Shown here in pieces: positions 23,659 through 41,300 of a stretch of DNA of 64,000 bases; the stretch's first letter is position 1, and the number at the start of each line of letters is the position of its first letter. The position numbers and the translations under genes were made by a program. The DNA lies in assembly GCA_023053545.1 (NCBI GenBank), contig JAKZAN010000002.1:5440375-5504374 (forward strand), in the 5' to 3' direction. The notes beneath the pieces were generated by a model. That model was not told the origin of the DNA and ran no database searches. It was given only the letters and a program-made list of their open reading frames with translations. The stretch is from Lepidurus packardi (lineage: Eukaryota > Arthropoda > Branchiopoda > Notostraca > Triopsidae).

Positions 23659-25333
23659 CCCAGCGTTCAAGTCTGGTGAAAGCTGTTCATTTCTGTATGT
23701 AATTTTGTAAAGGTGTCGAAGGTGACTGACAATCGGTCAAAACTTAGCGTCCGAAATACTCGCGAGGATTGACCAACAGCAGCCAAGAATGAAGAAAGGA
23801 GAGTAAAACAAAATGAAAAGCGCAATTTTGATCCCGCCCGGTACTTCTTTGAGATTGTGTGCTAATCCGTATGATAAAGATAAAGAGATACTATGATAAA
23901 GAGATAAAAGCAATTTGTAAATAATAATATAGGATATAAGTTCTATTCTCTTGCTGTGGACAAGTTTTTTCCCTCTTTTAGAGTAATCTCCTGTATTTGT
24001 TGATGTGTGTCGGAATTTTATACGAGTAATTTCTGTTGGATAGGACACTGTCAACGTTGTTTTGGCGAGAACATTCCAAGACATGCCTGTGATTTGTTTC
24101 GCATGATACGGAAAGACGTGGAAAACAAACGTTACACACTCTCTCTCTCTATCTACTCTGTTGGTGTAGCAAAACACTTTTATTTACTCGGTTTTGAGGC
24201 AGCTTGATGGAAGTGGTTCTTTTTATTTACACCAATACGTTTTGAGTGTCCCAAATCCTGTATTAAGGCGATTGTGTTTTAAAGTCTTGTTTGGCGTAAT
24301 TCAATACCAGTTTTTGCCCGTATCTACCCAGTTTTCCCCTACATCTCACCGTCCTACTTAATTTGATGGAGATTCTCTTGTAATTTGACCAGAGGCGGAT
24401 TTGTGATAGTATTTGTTGATGTTGAACTGGACTAAATTATGAGTTTCACATCAATATAAAAACTGACAAAAAAAACTCTTCAATCTCAATTTCTTTTAGA
24501 ACTTGCTACCTAATTGTTTACATAATAATTCCAGGCAAAACCTTATTGCCTGGAATTAGTAATTTTTGGAATGGTTAAAATTAGTAATTTTGGAAGATTT
24601 GGATTGGATTCGACTTGATTTTGGAAGTTTGTTTGAAGGGAAGGAAGTTTGATGAATAGTTTCAACGAATCAGGTGTATTTTCACGTCAGTTCTCACGTG
24701 TTGAACATCTACTCGGAATTAAGACAAGGATATTGACAAAGGAGATGTGGATATGGACAAAGATAAGGATATTGACAAGGAGATTGCAAGGTTATGTAAG
24801 GATCAGAATCTTAATTAGTTATAATCTTAACAAGGGAATAGGAACAGTTAATGGACCTAACACTAGTCATAAGTAAACCTTATCGAACCTACGCTAACCA
24901 TAGGTAACTAACCTAAACGGGTCAAGGCAAAGGTACTCCCGTGCAGAGACCCAATAGCCTTAGGCTATATCAGCACCCAAAACGAGCATTGTCCAGTATG
25001 TTGTGTTAGCTACAGTTTATTCCAAGGTTGACACACGTGAAAGACGAAAGTGGATCAGTTTGTTTTGGCCAGCAGATGGGGATCCAAGGATAATGCGGTT
25101 GACCGGTAAAGACCCAAAGAGGGAAAGCCATGTGGGAATACAAAGTACCACCGGTAGGCCACAAACACGCGGTAATTTCGCTTCTGCCTTTAGCAAAGGC
25201 AAGGCTAGGAACACGATGACAGACCTTGTACTTACTCCAATTCTCGCTGTTTTGCCTGATTCCCTAACTGTTATCAAACATTCTAAAAGTAGACTACATT
25301 CCTAAGTATTACTGCGGCCTTGCTCTCTCTAAG
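23659..25333. other. Intergenic region between Evi5 and the cuticle gene
   Basis: No gene is supported. The segment at about 24700-24800 is a purine-rich simple sequence with 'aaggatattgacaaggagat' repeats. An open frame at 25003-25305 has no recognisable family and is overlapped by one on the other strand. Confidence 0.6.
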
Positions 25334-25339
25334 TATAAA
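25334..25339 (+). promoter_or_regulatory. TATA box of the cuticle protein gene
   Basis: TATAAA lies 71 bases upstream of the ATG, the spacing expected for a highly expressed arthropod structural gene with a short leader. Confidence 0.6.
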
Positions 25340-25404
25340 ACTGCCGGGTACTCTACAGACAGGTATCAGTTCGTCTTCAACTGCAAACAACTTCCAATCT
25401 AAAT

Positions 25405-26027
25405 ATGAAGGTAAGACAAGTACAATTCAGTAGTTTACATTCTGTATTTATTATACGTGAAATAATACGTCAAAATTAACTTGGTTTGGTAGCTTTTCAT
25501 TGTTGCTGCCCTGTTTGCGATGGCTGCCGCTGCACCGGCTGAAGTTTATCCCAGCAAACCAGTCTATTCCCAAGAAGCTTATGCAGCACCTGCCTACAAG
25601 CCTTACGAGCAGAACTCTGACTATGTAAGTATTGCTTTACGACATTGTGGACTCGTTTTCCTAACCGAATAAAACTTTTTTATGTTCACAGCCGGCTCAA
25701 CCATACAGCTTCAGCTGGGCTGTCGATGACCAGCCTTCTTACAACCACTTCTCCCACTCGCAATCTAGCGACGCCAAGATTGTCTCTGGTTCTTACAAAG
25801 TGCTTTTGCCCGATGGCCGCACCCAGGTCGTAAACTACAAGGATGATGGTTACGGCTACATCGCTGATGTGAAATACGAAGGCGAAGCATCCTACTCAGA
25901 ATATAAACCCGCTTACAAACCTTCTTACCCCGCCAAGCCCGAGTACCCAACAAAAGCATACGATACCCCGGCATATCCGTCCCAAACTGTGTACCAAACC
26001 CCATCTGTCTACTCCGAGCAGTACTAA
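25405..26027 (+). CDS. Secreted cuticle protein, R&R chitin-binding type
   Basis: Exons 25405-25410, 25493-25624 and 25692-26027 give 157 residues. Exon 1 encodes only Met-Lys, the usual arrangement for arthropod cuticle genes, with the signal peptide split over the first intron (MK-LFIVAALFAMAAAAPA). After cleavage comes a Tyr/Pro-rich segment, then a Rebers-Riddiford domain from YSFSWAVDD to VKYEGEA with the GSYKVLLPDGR and VVNYKDDGYGY cores, close to the RR-2 class. The tail is rich in Tyr-Pro-Lys repeats. The protein should be exported and bind chitin in the exoskeleton. A polyadenylation signal AATAAA lies at 26075-26080, and a TATA box lies upstream. The spacing of charged residues differs from textbook RR-2, so the subclass is uncertain. 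Confidence 0.92.
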
Positions 26028-26074
26028 ACGTGTTCCCTTCACAAAACGACCCATTTAATACCTATTTATTTTTA

Positions 26075-26080
26075 AATAAA
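26075..26080 (+). terminator. Polyadenylation signal of the cuticle gene
   Basis: AATAAA sits 48 bases after the stop codon of the cuticle protein gene. Confidence 0.6.
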
Positions 26081-26828
26081 AGATTGATTCGAATTGCAAT
26101 ATAAATTTATAGATTCTAATCTATTTCTCTTCAAATTATAAATTCTAAATTCAATTGTAATTCAAAGTGTAAGACAGTTAAAAATTGTGTGCTTGATACA
26201 ACGCATAAGCTATCATGGGTACGGCTGACCTAATTAAGACAGTTGTGAATAACCCAATTGGGAATTACCCAATGAAAATCAATTAGGAAAAACCCAAAGA
26301 TGATTCTTTAAGATAAAGATGATTTAAAAGATGATTCTTTTGATTGATGTCTTTAGAAAAAATCCTTCCCCACGGCACTTTTAGTAGATCTAATAACCAT
26401 AATTTTCCATCTCAAAATTTATCAAAAAATATTTCTAAAATTATCAAATTGGTCTTTTGTTTGTTAGGCTATATTTATTAACGTACAATTACTTCTTATT
26501 GCAAGAAATTAACCAACTTAGGAAATCCTTATTTGATTAAAGTATGTCATGTGACCTATCTATTATAATCTGCAAGTTGATAGTTGAAAATCAGCTTATC
26601 ATGCACCGGAATTATTGAATTAGAACAGAGGCATTTTTGTTTGGATTCATGTCGACTCACGAAACATTTGGCCTATATAATGCTAAGTGCGTACTATATC
26701 GAAAGGCTAATACCCCGTTATGCAATATTATCGTATCGATATCTCTCTCGTTTATCTGGACATAGCCAGTTTTCATGTGTGATTAGTAATCCATTTTCTT
26801 TTTTTTCAGCATGTGTAACAAAAACGCT
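26081..26828. other. Intergenic, AT-rich
   Basis: This lies between the cuticle gene and the first maltase. No exon, RNA gene or repeat family is recognised. An open frame at 26584-27027 overlaps the maltase promoter and first exon in another frame and is not considered real. Confidence 0.6.
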
Positions 26829-26834
26829 TATAAA
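26829..26834 (+). promoter_or_regulatory. TATA box of maltase 1
   Basis: TATAAA lies 68 bases before the maltase 1 ATG. The spacing matches the cuticle gene and the tandem maltase 2. Confidence 0.5.
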
Positions 26835-26896
26835 CATGGATCGATTTCTGGTTTTCAGTTGGATCCACAAAACAGTTCATATTCCACAGCCGAACA

Positions 26897-29418
<2,522 letters not shown>

Positions 29419-29819
29419 ATTTCATGACTCTGAAGAGGTTTTAATTGAAAGCAATATTTTAACCATGGGTTTACTTACTTTGCGCTCGTTTTCTTACCTT
29501 GTCTGAACGGTGTTTGATGCAACATATTGTATAAATAGATGTATTTATACATATTGTATAAGCCGAGTACGAAGAATACAATTTAATTAAGTTAAATTAT
29601 AATTAAGATAAGAAGCGCGTCTGAACGGACTTAATCTGGACTAGAATTGACTTGTTATCCTCTACAAAGTAAACATAGATAAATAACTATTGAAAGTAAA
29701 CATTGCTAATAAATTGGCTTGGCAAAATAACCTCAGATCAGATCTGATAAGACGAGCCAAAACGAGTCACTCTTATCTGCGTCTGAGAGAAAAACACAGT
29801 CCAGACAGAACTAACGGCT
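29419..29819. other. Spacer between the two maltase genes
   Basis: This is AT-rich spacer with no exon. It contains a short local repeat of 'atattgtataa..gtatttatac' (about 29523-29565). TATAAG at 29820-29825, 51 bases before the next ATG, is the likely TATA element of maltase 2. Confidence 0.6.
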
Positions 29820-29825
29820 TATAAG
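29820..29825 (+). promoter_or_regulatory. Possible TATA element of maltase 2
   Basis: TATAAG lies about 50 bases upstream of the maltase 2 ATG, at the position corresponding to the TATAAA of maltase 1. Confidence 0.4.
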
Positions 29826-29875
29826 AAGGTTAGTCACCAACTCCCTGGTGAATTGACAAGTCAATCCTTGGTAAC

Positions 29876-32188
<2,313 letters not shown>

Positions 32189-32904
32189 AACGTGCCAAGG
32201 TGGGTGCCTCTTCAAGGAATTATATTAATATGCAATACACTGCCATGCATTGCAAGTTTTTGTTATTACGATGCATAAAAAACCCAATACCCTTCACAGA
32301 AACGGCTAACGCCACGGTGTACTACTTAGATCATATATACCAGGGGTTCTCAAACGTTTTCGTTCACAGCACCACTCGGAACATACTTCAGTTCGCACGG
32401 CGTCCCTTGGAACATAGGCTTATATAATTATCTGTTGAAATTATAGGAATCTTTCGGGGCGCACATCTTTCGCCCATAACATGGCTGAACCCGCTTTTAT
32501 GCGAGTTGGTGCTTTTGACGTAAAAAAGAAACGGTGCGGCTGGCCAGAGCTGGTCCTGTTCTAGCCGACCATCAAATCCGCGGGTACACAAACCGGCTTT
32601 GTAACTCTGACTTCTATTCCAAAGGGCGTTCCTTGGAGGTTTGAATGGTGGATGACGTTCAAATGCTGCATTGTCGGATTTGTGTAATGCTCAAACACTG
32701 TCGTATTTATTTTAACAAAAAAAGGCTTTTAATCAGAATATTTTTTTATATTGTTATACAAACAAATTGAAGCTTTCAGAATGAATGTAATTACAGAAAA
32801 TTACCTGGCATCAGTGGATAGTTCCGGAGCATCTCTGTACGTCAGGTGATTTTGTATGGAATTTGGTCTGACTTTAACAGTCTGAATTATTGTGTAACTT
32901 CACA
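32189..32904. other. Intergenic between maltase 2 and citrate synthase
   Basis: No exon is recognised. The segment includes the 3' flank of maltase 2 and the promoter of citrate synthase. Neither strand carries a convincing coding frame. Confidence 0.6.
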
Positions 32905-35077
32905 ATGGCTTTATTCCGCGCTTTATTACCCAAAGTATGGGGTCCACATCAGGTATCTATAAATTACTCAGTTTCATGCTGCTTTACCAAAGGAAACGTT
33001 TTTCCCCCTACATTTCTCTTCCTTTTTTTTTTTTTTTTTTTTTTTTTTACTCTGAGCGTGAGGCTACTTTTGGGTCGATGGCAGCGTAATTTGCAACTGA
33101 CAGCCTGTGTGTTGGGATGCGTACTCTACTAATAATATTATCTTAAAAGGGCGCTGCAGCCGTGGTGTCCAGAGCTTATTCTTCTGACTCTACCGACCTG
33201 AAGAACATACTGGCGAATAAAATCCCGTTGGAGCAAAGCCGAGTGAAAAAGTTCCGTAAAGAATTTGGCCATGTCAAAATTGGTGAAATCCAAGTGGACC
33301 AGCTCTACGGTGGTATGCGAGGCATAAAGGGTCTAGTCACCGAAACTTCTGTTTTGGACCCTGAAGAAGGCATTCGCTTCCGTGGTTATTCTATCCCGGA
33401 ATGTCAACGAATTCTCCCCAAAGCTCAAGGAGGCGAAGAACCTTTACCTGAAGGTCTTTTCTGGCTCCTAATTACTGGCGATGTACCCACAGATAAACAG
33501 GTAAAGCTTCTCAGATCTTTAGCGGACATTTTTTAGCATAATTTCCTATTTACATTATTGTAATTCAGTAAATATTCTAACTTATCAAGAAATTTAATGA
33601 TCATACTGAAACTCGAAACTGGCCTTCAAGTTCTGCTGTCTGTTTTTCACGATTCTGTTCGGGGCAAATTTGAAATTCAGAGTTTACTGTTAAACTTAGA
33701 ATTTTGGAGGCTTCGTGACTTGCATGTTACGTTAAGATGCTACGTGATATATTTTACTAGTTATATATTTTCGCTTTTAATAAACTTAAGTAATTAACCA
33801 GCTTTTCTGCTAGTTATTTTGTTCGCATTGGTTGTTTTGCTTTCAATTTTGGTCACTTTATTATCGCAAAGGATTGCTTTTTATTGCTTTAGGATTTGTT
33901 TTGACATTCCATTTTTCCGCACAGGTGGCCGCCATTTCAAAGGAATGGTCCGAACGCGCTGACTTGCCTTCACACGTGGTGACAATGTTGAATAACTTTC
34001 CCTCGCATTTGCATCCCATGTCGCAATTCTCGGCGGCTATCACGGCGCTCAATTCAGAATCCCAATTCGCGAAAGCCTATTCGGAAGGCGTGCACAAGAG
34101 CAAATACTGGGAGTACGTCTACGAAGATTCCATGGACTTAATCGCTAAACTGCCAACGGTCGCTGCGACTATTTATCGCAACCTGTACCGTGATGGCTCT
34201 TCCATTGGGGCGATTGATCCCACCAAGGATTGGAGTGCCAATTTCGCTTCCATGCTGGGCTACACGGACCCCCAATTCGCTGAACTCATGCGCCTCTACC
34301 TCACCATTCACAGCGACCACGAAGGCGGCAATGTCAGTGCACATAGTGTCCACTTAGTTGGCTCTGCACTCTCAGATCCATACTTATCCTTCTCTGCCGG
34401 CATGAATGGCTTAGCTGGACCTCTACATGGCCTTGCCAACCAAGAAGTAAACGTTTTATCTTTTAATTGCAATTCGTTTTATCTTTTAATTGCAAATTCA
34501 ATTTAATTTAATCATTTATTCGTGAAGAATCTGTAAAGGTCAGCAATTGTTAACAATCTTCGCTGCTCTTTGTCCTTTCCAGGTTTTGGTATTCTTGACC
34601 AAGATTGTAAAAGCGTTAGGAATGGATGCCACTTCGGACCAACTTTCAGGCTTCATCAAGCAGCAGTTAAGTTCAGGACAAGTCGTACCAGGCTATGGAC
34701 ACGCTGTTTTACGCAAAACCGATCCTCGTTATACCTGTCAGCGCGAATTTGCCCTGAAACACTTGCCGGACGATAAAATGTTCCGTTTGGTGGCCCAGCT
34801 CTATGATATTGTCCCACCCATTCTTCTCGAGACGGGTAAAGTGAAGAATCCTTGGCCCAATGTGGACGCCCATTCCGGTGTCCTCCTCCAGCATTTTGGA
34901 ATGATGGAAATGAACTACTACACCGTTCTTTTCGGCGTTTCGCGAGCGTTGGGGACGTTGGCGTCCTTAGTGTGGGATCGCGCTCTAGGTTTACCTCTAG
35001 AAAGGCCGAAATCCATGTCAACTGATGGTCTAATGAAGCTGGTCAAGAGCCACCAACATCCGGCGAAGGGCGCTTGA
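32905..35077 (+). CDS. CS: Citrate synthase, mitochondrial
   Basis: Exons 32905-32952, 33150-33500, 33925-34446 and 34583-35077 give 471 residues, the usual length. The first 27 or so residues ([16 protein letters not shown] and following) look like a mitochondrial transit peptide. The mature part shows the eukaryotic type I signatures [20 protein letters not shown] and [10 protein letters not shown]. The three catalytic residues of the family are intact: His in PLHGLANQE (H301), His in VPGYGHAVL (H347) and Asp in NVDAHSG (D402). Each is offset by exactly 27 from the classic pig-heart numbering 274/320/375. It condenses oxaloacetate and acetyl-CoA to citrate in the matrix, the first step of the TCA cycle. 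AATAAA follows the stop at about 35099. Confidence 0.97.
33501..33924. other. Citrate synthase intron 2
   Basis: This is a 424-base GT-AG intron, AT-rich. The short open frames inside it are not conserved, and nothing else is seen. Confidence 0.85.
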
Positions 35078-35098
35078 AAAACTTGATTAACGGACAAA

Positions 35099-35104
35099 AA
35101 TAAA
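35099..35104 (+). terminator. Polyadenylation signal of citrate synthase
   Basis: AATAAA begins 22 bases after the stop codon of citrate synthase, followed by an A-rich stretch. Confidence 0.55.
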
Positions 35105-36439
35105 CCCTAGACGCAAAAAAAAAAGAAAAAATTCAACTTGTTTTTGTTTCAAATTAGATTTAATTCCTATTATAAAGAAATGGACAGTATTTTGGACAAC
35201 AGTTCTTATTTTTTACAGACTTTCTGGAGCCAATATTAGTTTACAAACCGAGAAACAAATCAGTAATGAAGGAAATATGGAGCAAAGCAATAGGTGTCTA
35301 CGTGTACATAGCGAATTCTGTAATTTGATTGGGATTTTTTTCTCCTTTTTAATGGAAGTTGTGCTGCGTCTGTAAAAGAACCTATATGTTGTTATGCGTG
35401 GACTTTGGGTGACGTATGCTGCAAATACAGCGAAATGTAACCCTTGAATCAAATATTTATCGCTTTTCCCATTGGTGTTTGAATATTGTAAGAATATATG
35501 CGAGGCAGAATACCGAGACCGAAATGGATTGTAGTAGGAACTATTAATTCCGGACAAACCCAGGCAAGCGCAGCGCAGCGGATCGATGCATTTCATGATA
35601 CAAAGGAGAGAATTTTGCGTGAAGACTCCGAGCGAGGCTTTTCCTTGTAAGTTCTCTACGTTCTACACAACCCATTTGTGGCTAAACTTCAGTGGCATAT
35701 GTGAGCTTTTATCGGCTAGGCCAGGAAGGAGGTTGCTTACCTGGTTCTGTTACAGCCTATAAACCATAGTCGTTATCTCGGGAACCTTTCCTTATGTTCG
35801 CGTAATTTAGTGCTGCTTTGAAATGTTCTGAATAACCGGAATTTGTGGTTAGAAACTCGTTGTTATTAGGTTGCGGGGTTATAGGCCGAGGTACTGAGCG
35901 TGACCTAAGGTGGTTTCACAAGCTGCGTCAAAGTAGTGGCGACACGAAAACCGTAGTTTATGGATTACCAGATCGGCACATGGTAACGCTTTCTGTGCAG
36001 TCCGTATTTTATTTAGTACATTTTCTATCGGTTTTTATCCACAATTCTCTTTATTTCGTGAGTTTCGAAGAAAATCGTGAAGCGAAAACTTGTGCGCAAT
36101 CGTACTGCGCAGTCTAAAAAAATTCGATTATATGTAACATTTTGTTACTATATCTAAGCGTTTCTAAGCGTGTAGAATATAATTAGCTTGAAGCCTGCAT
36201 ACAGCTGTATAAATTAAGGTTTATTGTTTTAATCTTTTTTTTTTTCGTACAGGATTTAATGGAAGCCTAGTGAGATGGTGTACTGCAGTGTTGGTTAGCT
36301 CGCATACCTTCCCTGGTAAGTCGACGCCCTTGTTTTTGTGGGGGCTGGTCTATTTATTTCTCGGTATAAGTAGAATTTAATTTAACCTCGCTATTAGTAA
36401 CAGTGAACCTACTCGTCTGTATTGCAATTAAATTAAAAA
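35105..36439. other. Intergenic / kinesin 5' flank
   Basis: No protein-coding exon is supported. A segment ending in a good donor at 36315 (ccttccctg|gtaagtcg), shortly before the kinesin ATG at 36440, could be a 5' untranslated exon, but this cannot be verified from the sequence. Confidence 0.5.
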
Positions 36440-39400
36440 ATGGCGGCTGAAAGGATAGTATCAGCTGAAGATAGTATCAGGGTGAGTCATTTTTTCATTC
36501 CTCACCGTTTCCAGTCAAGCATGACCTTTTCCTCCTTCACTTGTTTTATTAAATTTACTAATTATTTCTTCTGCCATTTTCTTTCTTCCAGGTCGTTTGT
36601 CGTTTTCGTCCACTCAATGACGCCGAAGAAAAAGCGGGCTCCAAATTTGTCTGCAAATTTCCCAGCGGAAACGACGACCAATGTGTTTCTATCGGCGTAA
36701 GTTCTTGTTTAATGGCTATTCTTGCTATGATTTTATAGTTGGAAAGGTCTACTATGAAAAATTAATTAATATAAGAAACTTGACTTAAAATGGCGCAGTT
36801 GTCTTTGATTTATTTGTCTTAATCTGCACCATTTTGGCAAGCCTAGCAAATTGTGTGGCTCGAGACCAACTTTCTCAACCCCAATTTTATACTCGTGTCT
36901 ATATTCGCTAGTTGGATGGTTCTTTGCTTGGCTAGTCGCGTGCCGATCTTTCCGTTAGAGTTTCCTCCCTTTACTTTTTAATCTAGCTGCAAGGCTTGAA
37001 AGAAGGAGGGGGGGTTGTGTGGTTAATTTGTCTCGAATGGCTTTTCAAACCATCTGTGACTGTACGGACATCGTTCATTGTTGTTTTTTTCTCTTTCTTC
37101 CCCTTTCGTGTCTAGGGCAAACTCTACGTTTTCGACAAGGTTTTCAAACCTAATGCCACCCAAGAAAAAGTTTACAGCGAAGCTGCCAAAAGCATCGTCA
37201 AAGGTATTTTTCCCCTAAGCATTCTAAACTTGATAGTTTTTCCCCATTAGATGTTTTATGTGGTTACAATGGCACCATCTTCGCGTACGGGCAGACGTCA
37301 TCGGGTAAAACTCACACTATGGAAGGTCTGCTCGGCGACCCTCAACATCAAGGCATTATTCCCCGTATCGTGAATGACATCTTTAACCATATTTATGCCA
37401 TGGAGGAGAACATAGAGTTCCATATTAAAGTTTCCTATTTTGAAATTTACATGGATAAAATTCGGGACCTTCTAGACGGTAAAACAGGAAGACAAAAGTA
37501 ATCCAAGAACTTGTGTTAACACTCCAATCTCGCTTTTCTAGTTTCAAAAGTGAACTTGAGCGTGCATGAAGACAAGAACCGTATCCCCTTTGTTAAAGGC
37601 GCCACAGAGAGATTCGTTTCATCTCCCGAAGAAGTCTTTGAGGTTATAGAAGAAGGAAAATCGAACCGACACATTGCCGTCACCAGTAAAACTTTTAAAA
37701 ATTGTATTTTTTCCTTACAAAAACTGTCTTTATTCCTAGATATGAATGAACATAGTTCTAGAAGTCACTCCGTGTTCTTGATTAACGTCAAACAAGAACA
37801 TTTGGAAAACCAGAAAAAGTTATCCGGCAAACTTTACCTAGTCGATCTGGCGGGCAGTGAAAAGGTTGTTTGTACAAAGGAAAACTCTCGTTATTTCAAA
37901 TCTTTCAATATCGTCATCAGGTTAGCAAAACTGGTGCTGAGGGAACAGTATTGGACGAGGCGAAAAACATTAACAAGTCACTTTCTGCCCTGGGCAATGT
38001 CATTTCAGCACTCGCCGATGGGAACGTACGTAGTTTTACTTAATTTTTTAGGTTCGAAAATGGTGAACTAATCCATTTTTCTTTAGAAATCCCATATTCC
38101 TTACCGTGATTCGAAATTGACTCGTATCCTACAAGAATCGTTGGGGGGGAACGCTCGTACAACGATTGTGATTTGTTGCTCACCAGCGTCGTTTAACGAG
38201 TCCGAAACTAAGTCGACATTAGATTTTGGACGTAGAGCAAAGACAATTAAGAATTCGGTGACAGTGAACGAGGAATTGACGGCCGAGGAGTGGAAGAGGC
38301 GGTATGAGAAGGAGAAGGAGAAATCCACTCGCTATAAGCTGAAGATTGAGAAGTTGGAAGCCGAGCTAGTGAGGTGGCGTGCTGGAGAGCCAGTTAAAGA
38401 AGACGAACAGGTAAAACCATGGCTATATATAGAAAACCCTTTGTCTTTGTCAATGTGTCGTGTATTGGAAGAGAACGAGCTGACTGTGTTTCCTCTGCGT
38501 TTCTTGGTAGATCAATCTGAAGGAAATGGAGGCCTCGGTCATCAGCCTGTCAGACTCCGGAGCACCACCAGTGGGTCTGGCACCTGTTTCCACGGTTCCC
38601 ATGACCGTTAGCGTAATGGATGACAATGAAAGGGAGCGTTTATACCAACAGCTGGATGAGAAGGACGAAGAGATCAACCAGCACAGCCAGTTTGTGGAGA
38701 AACTGAAGGAACAGATTCTTGAACAGGAGGAATTGATCGCTTCTACCCGACGAGATTACGAGACGCTGCAACAAGAAATGAATCGCATTCAGGTTAACCG
38801 ATTATTTTTCCTAAAGAGTTTCTGTATGGTAACTTTTTTTGGGCGGGTGGTGGTTTAGGCTGAGAATGAGTCCGCGAAAGAGGAGGTCAAGGAAGTACTC
38901 CAAGCCCTGGAGGAATTGGCAGTTAATTACGACCAAAAGTCCCAAGAAGTTGAAACCAAAAACCGTGATTTTGATACCCTCTCGGAAGAACTTACCCAGA
39001 AACAAGTACGTCATATATTCTTGACGTTGTTCCAATTTTTCCAACAATTTTGCATCCAAGATTGGCATTGTTGGCTATTAAAAGAATGAATTAAGGGCAT
39101 TTTTTTGGCTTCAGACTTGATTTTTTTAAATTTTATTTTTTAGAGCTTGCTGAATACAACCTCCTCCGACTTGCAACAGCTGAAGGACATGTCAACAATT
39201 CAAAAGAAACGTATTACGGACATGTTGACAAATTTGCTGAAAGATTTAGGTGAAATGGGATCTTCGATTGGCGGTACTGGTACCGGCGTTGATGTCAAGG
39301 TAAAAGCATGATTTGTGCCATGAAAGGTGTGTTGTTTGCTAAAAAAAAAAAAACTTGTTTAGAACGCGTTGAGCGCTGGAGGGGACACGGGCAACAAAAT

Positions 39401-41300
39401 TGAAGAAGAATTCACCGTGGCACGTTTATACATTTCCAAAATGAAGTCGGAAGTGAAAAATTTGGTCCAACGCTGTCAAACCCTGGAATCCTTCCAATCC
39501 GACTGCAACAAGAAGGTAAATTTCCAAGTAGTTATGCAACCACGAATTATGTGTCCACGATTTGGAGCATGGGACAGAATCGCCACTATTGAGATCAGTT
39601 GGTCTGACTTAATTAACTAGAGAGATTAAAGATTAGTTAAGTAAAATCGTTTCTTGGGGGGATTTCAGATGGAGGATTCGGAGAAAGAGTTGCAGGAATG
39701 CCGATTGCTTGTATCCCAGCATGAAGCAAAGATGCGAGCGTTGCAAGAATCCATGCGAGATGTAGAGAATAAAAAGAGGACTTTGGAAGAAGCGGTCGAT
39801 TCCTTGAATGAAGAATGCGCGAAACTCAAAGCGGCGGAGCATATGCAAACCATGAGCTCTCAGGCGAAAGCAGTTGAGCAAGAAGCTGCTCTAAGGATGC
39901 AAGAAGCTTTGGAACAGCAAATTGACCAACATAGGGAAGCCCATCAGAAACAATTGGCCACTTTAAGGGACGAAATTGTCGAAAAACAAGCTGCTATCGA
40001 AGAATTGAGAGAGTAAGCCTCTTTCATTCAGGTTGGACCATATATTTACACGTTATTTTTTTCTAGCACGAATCGCGAAATGAGCTTGGCTCAAGAACAG
40101 TTGCAGCGCGATTTCGAGAAACTCAAGCAAGAAGAACATGATAAGAGCCAGAAGTTGCAGGAACTCATGTAAGTGTGGTTTGTTTTTTAAGTGACTTAAT
40201 CAAGTATACTTAATTAATCCATTATTATTATTATTTAAATCTACATATTTAGCTTGAAGCCTACTGCCAGGTCAGAATTGTCTCTTATGTACAGCATATT
40301 GTAAGGGCTACTAAACACTAAAACTAACTTTAGTATGTTATAAACAGATCTTAAAATATCAGATCTGCAAATAACTTGGAATCACGAAGTGTACGATTAG
40401 CCTGTTAGATTCGATTGTTTACGATTGATTACGACTAGGATTGATTACGATTAGATTGTTTTCATTTTAAGGAAGACACTTTAGTAATTATAAATTCATT
40501 ATTAACAGAATTATATTTTTAATGAATTATTATTAAGTACATAATTCATCCATTCTCAGTTTAATTTGTTAGTTAAAGTAAATACTGTAATTTACTTACC
40601 TAATTAATTGTAATTAATTTGGGATGTTTCAGGTTGGCCCATGAAAGACGCGAGCAAGCACGACAAGACCTGAAAGGCCTGGAAGAGACTGTAGCAAAAG
40701 AACTACAGACCTTACACAATTTGCGCAAACTTTTCGTCCAAGATTTGCACTCCCGGGTTAAGAAATCCCTAGCTGGTGAAGAAGCCGACGAAGCGGGTGG
40801 ATCGTTGGCGCAGAAGCAGAAGATTTCCTTCTTAGAGAACAATTTGGATCAACTTACCAAAGTATTTGTGTACCTTTTTCTGAGTTCGTTGCTAGATTCT
40901 AGCGTTTTATTGCTTATAGGTACATAAACAATTGGTGCGAGATAACGCCGATTTGCGTTGCGAACTGCCGAAATTGGAGAAACGCTTACGAGCCACTATG
41001 GAACGAGTTAAAGCACTGGAAACTGCCTTGAAAGAGGCCAAAGAGGGCGCCATGAGGGACCGTAAACGCTACCAATACGAAGTGGATCGGATTAAAGAAG
41101 CGGTGAGGCAGAAGAATTTGGCGAGGAGAGGTCACGCAGCCCAGATTGCGAAACCCATCCGCGCTGGACAACATCACGCAGCAGCTGCTGCTGCGGCTGC
41201 TGCCGCAGCAGGACAAGTTGTTCCTGGGGTAATGTCCGAGTCCGAGTTGGCAGCTTTGAAAGCGCGTAAGAAAATCGTGAGCGGCATGGGACATAGCTGA
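36440..41300 (+). CDS. Khc: Kinesin-1 heavy chain
   Basis: Sixteen exons: 36440-36481, 36592-36696, 37116-37203, 37251-37478, 37542-37685, 37740-37864, 37921-38025, 38087-38410, 38511-38792, 38859-39005, 39144-39299, 39363-39515, 39669-40012, 40067-40168, 40633-40861, 40920-41300. They give 984 residues. The motor domain has the P-loop GQTSSGKT (92-99), switch I NEHSSRSH (205-212) and switch II DLAGSE (238-243). It is followed by the neck, long coiled-coil stalk, the light-chain/cargo region ([22 protein letters not shown]) and the autoinhibitory tail QIAKPIR (933-939). This is conventional kinesin, a plus-end-directed microtubule motor for axonal and vesicle transport. The tail carries an unusual run of 11 alanines directly after the IAK region (945-955). 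The N-terminus is a few residues longer than usual ([21 protein letters not shown]). Confidence 0.97.
36697..37115. other. Kinesin intron 2
   Basis: This is a 419-base GT-AG intron. No other feature is seen. Confidence 0.85.
40169..40632. other. Kinesin intron 14
   Basis: This is a 464-base GT-AG intron that splits a Met codon (AT|G). It is AT-rich with short 'cgattgattacgatt' microrepeats at about 40410-40460. Nothing else is seen. Confidence 0.85.

Noticed and set aside
25003-25305. 100-codon open frame rich in Arg/Lys
   Set aside because: No family signature and a comparable frame exists on the other strand; it could be a relic of a repeat, but nothing supports a gene.
36256-36320. tRNA-like text (ggttagctcgcata) before the kinesin gene
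   Set aside because: No B-box, no acceptor stem and no cloverleaf could be drawn; it also holds a splice donor and may be untranslated exon.
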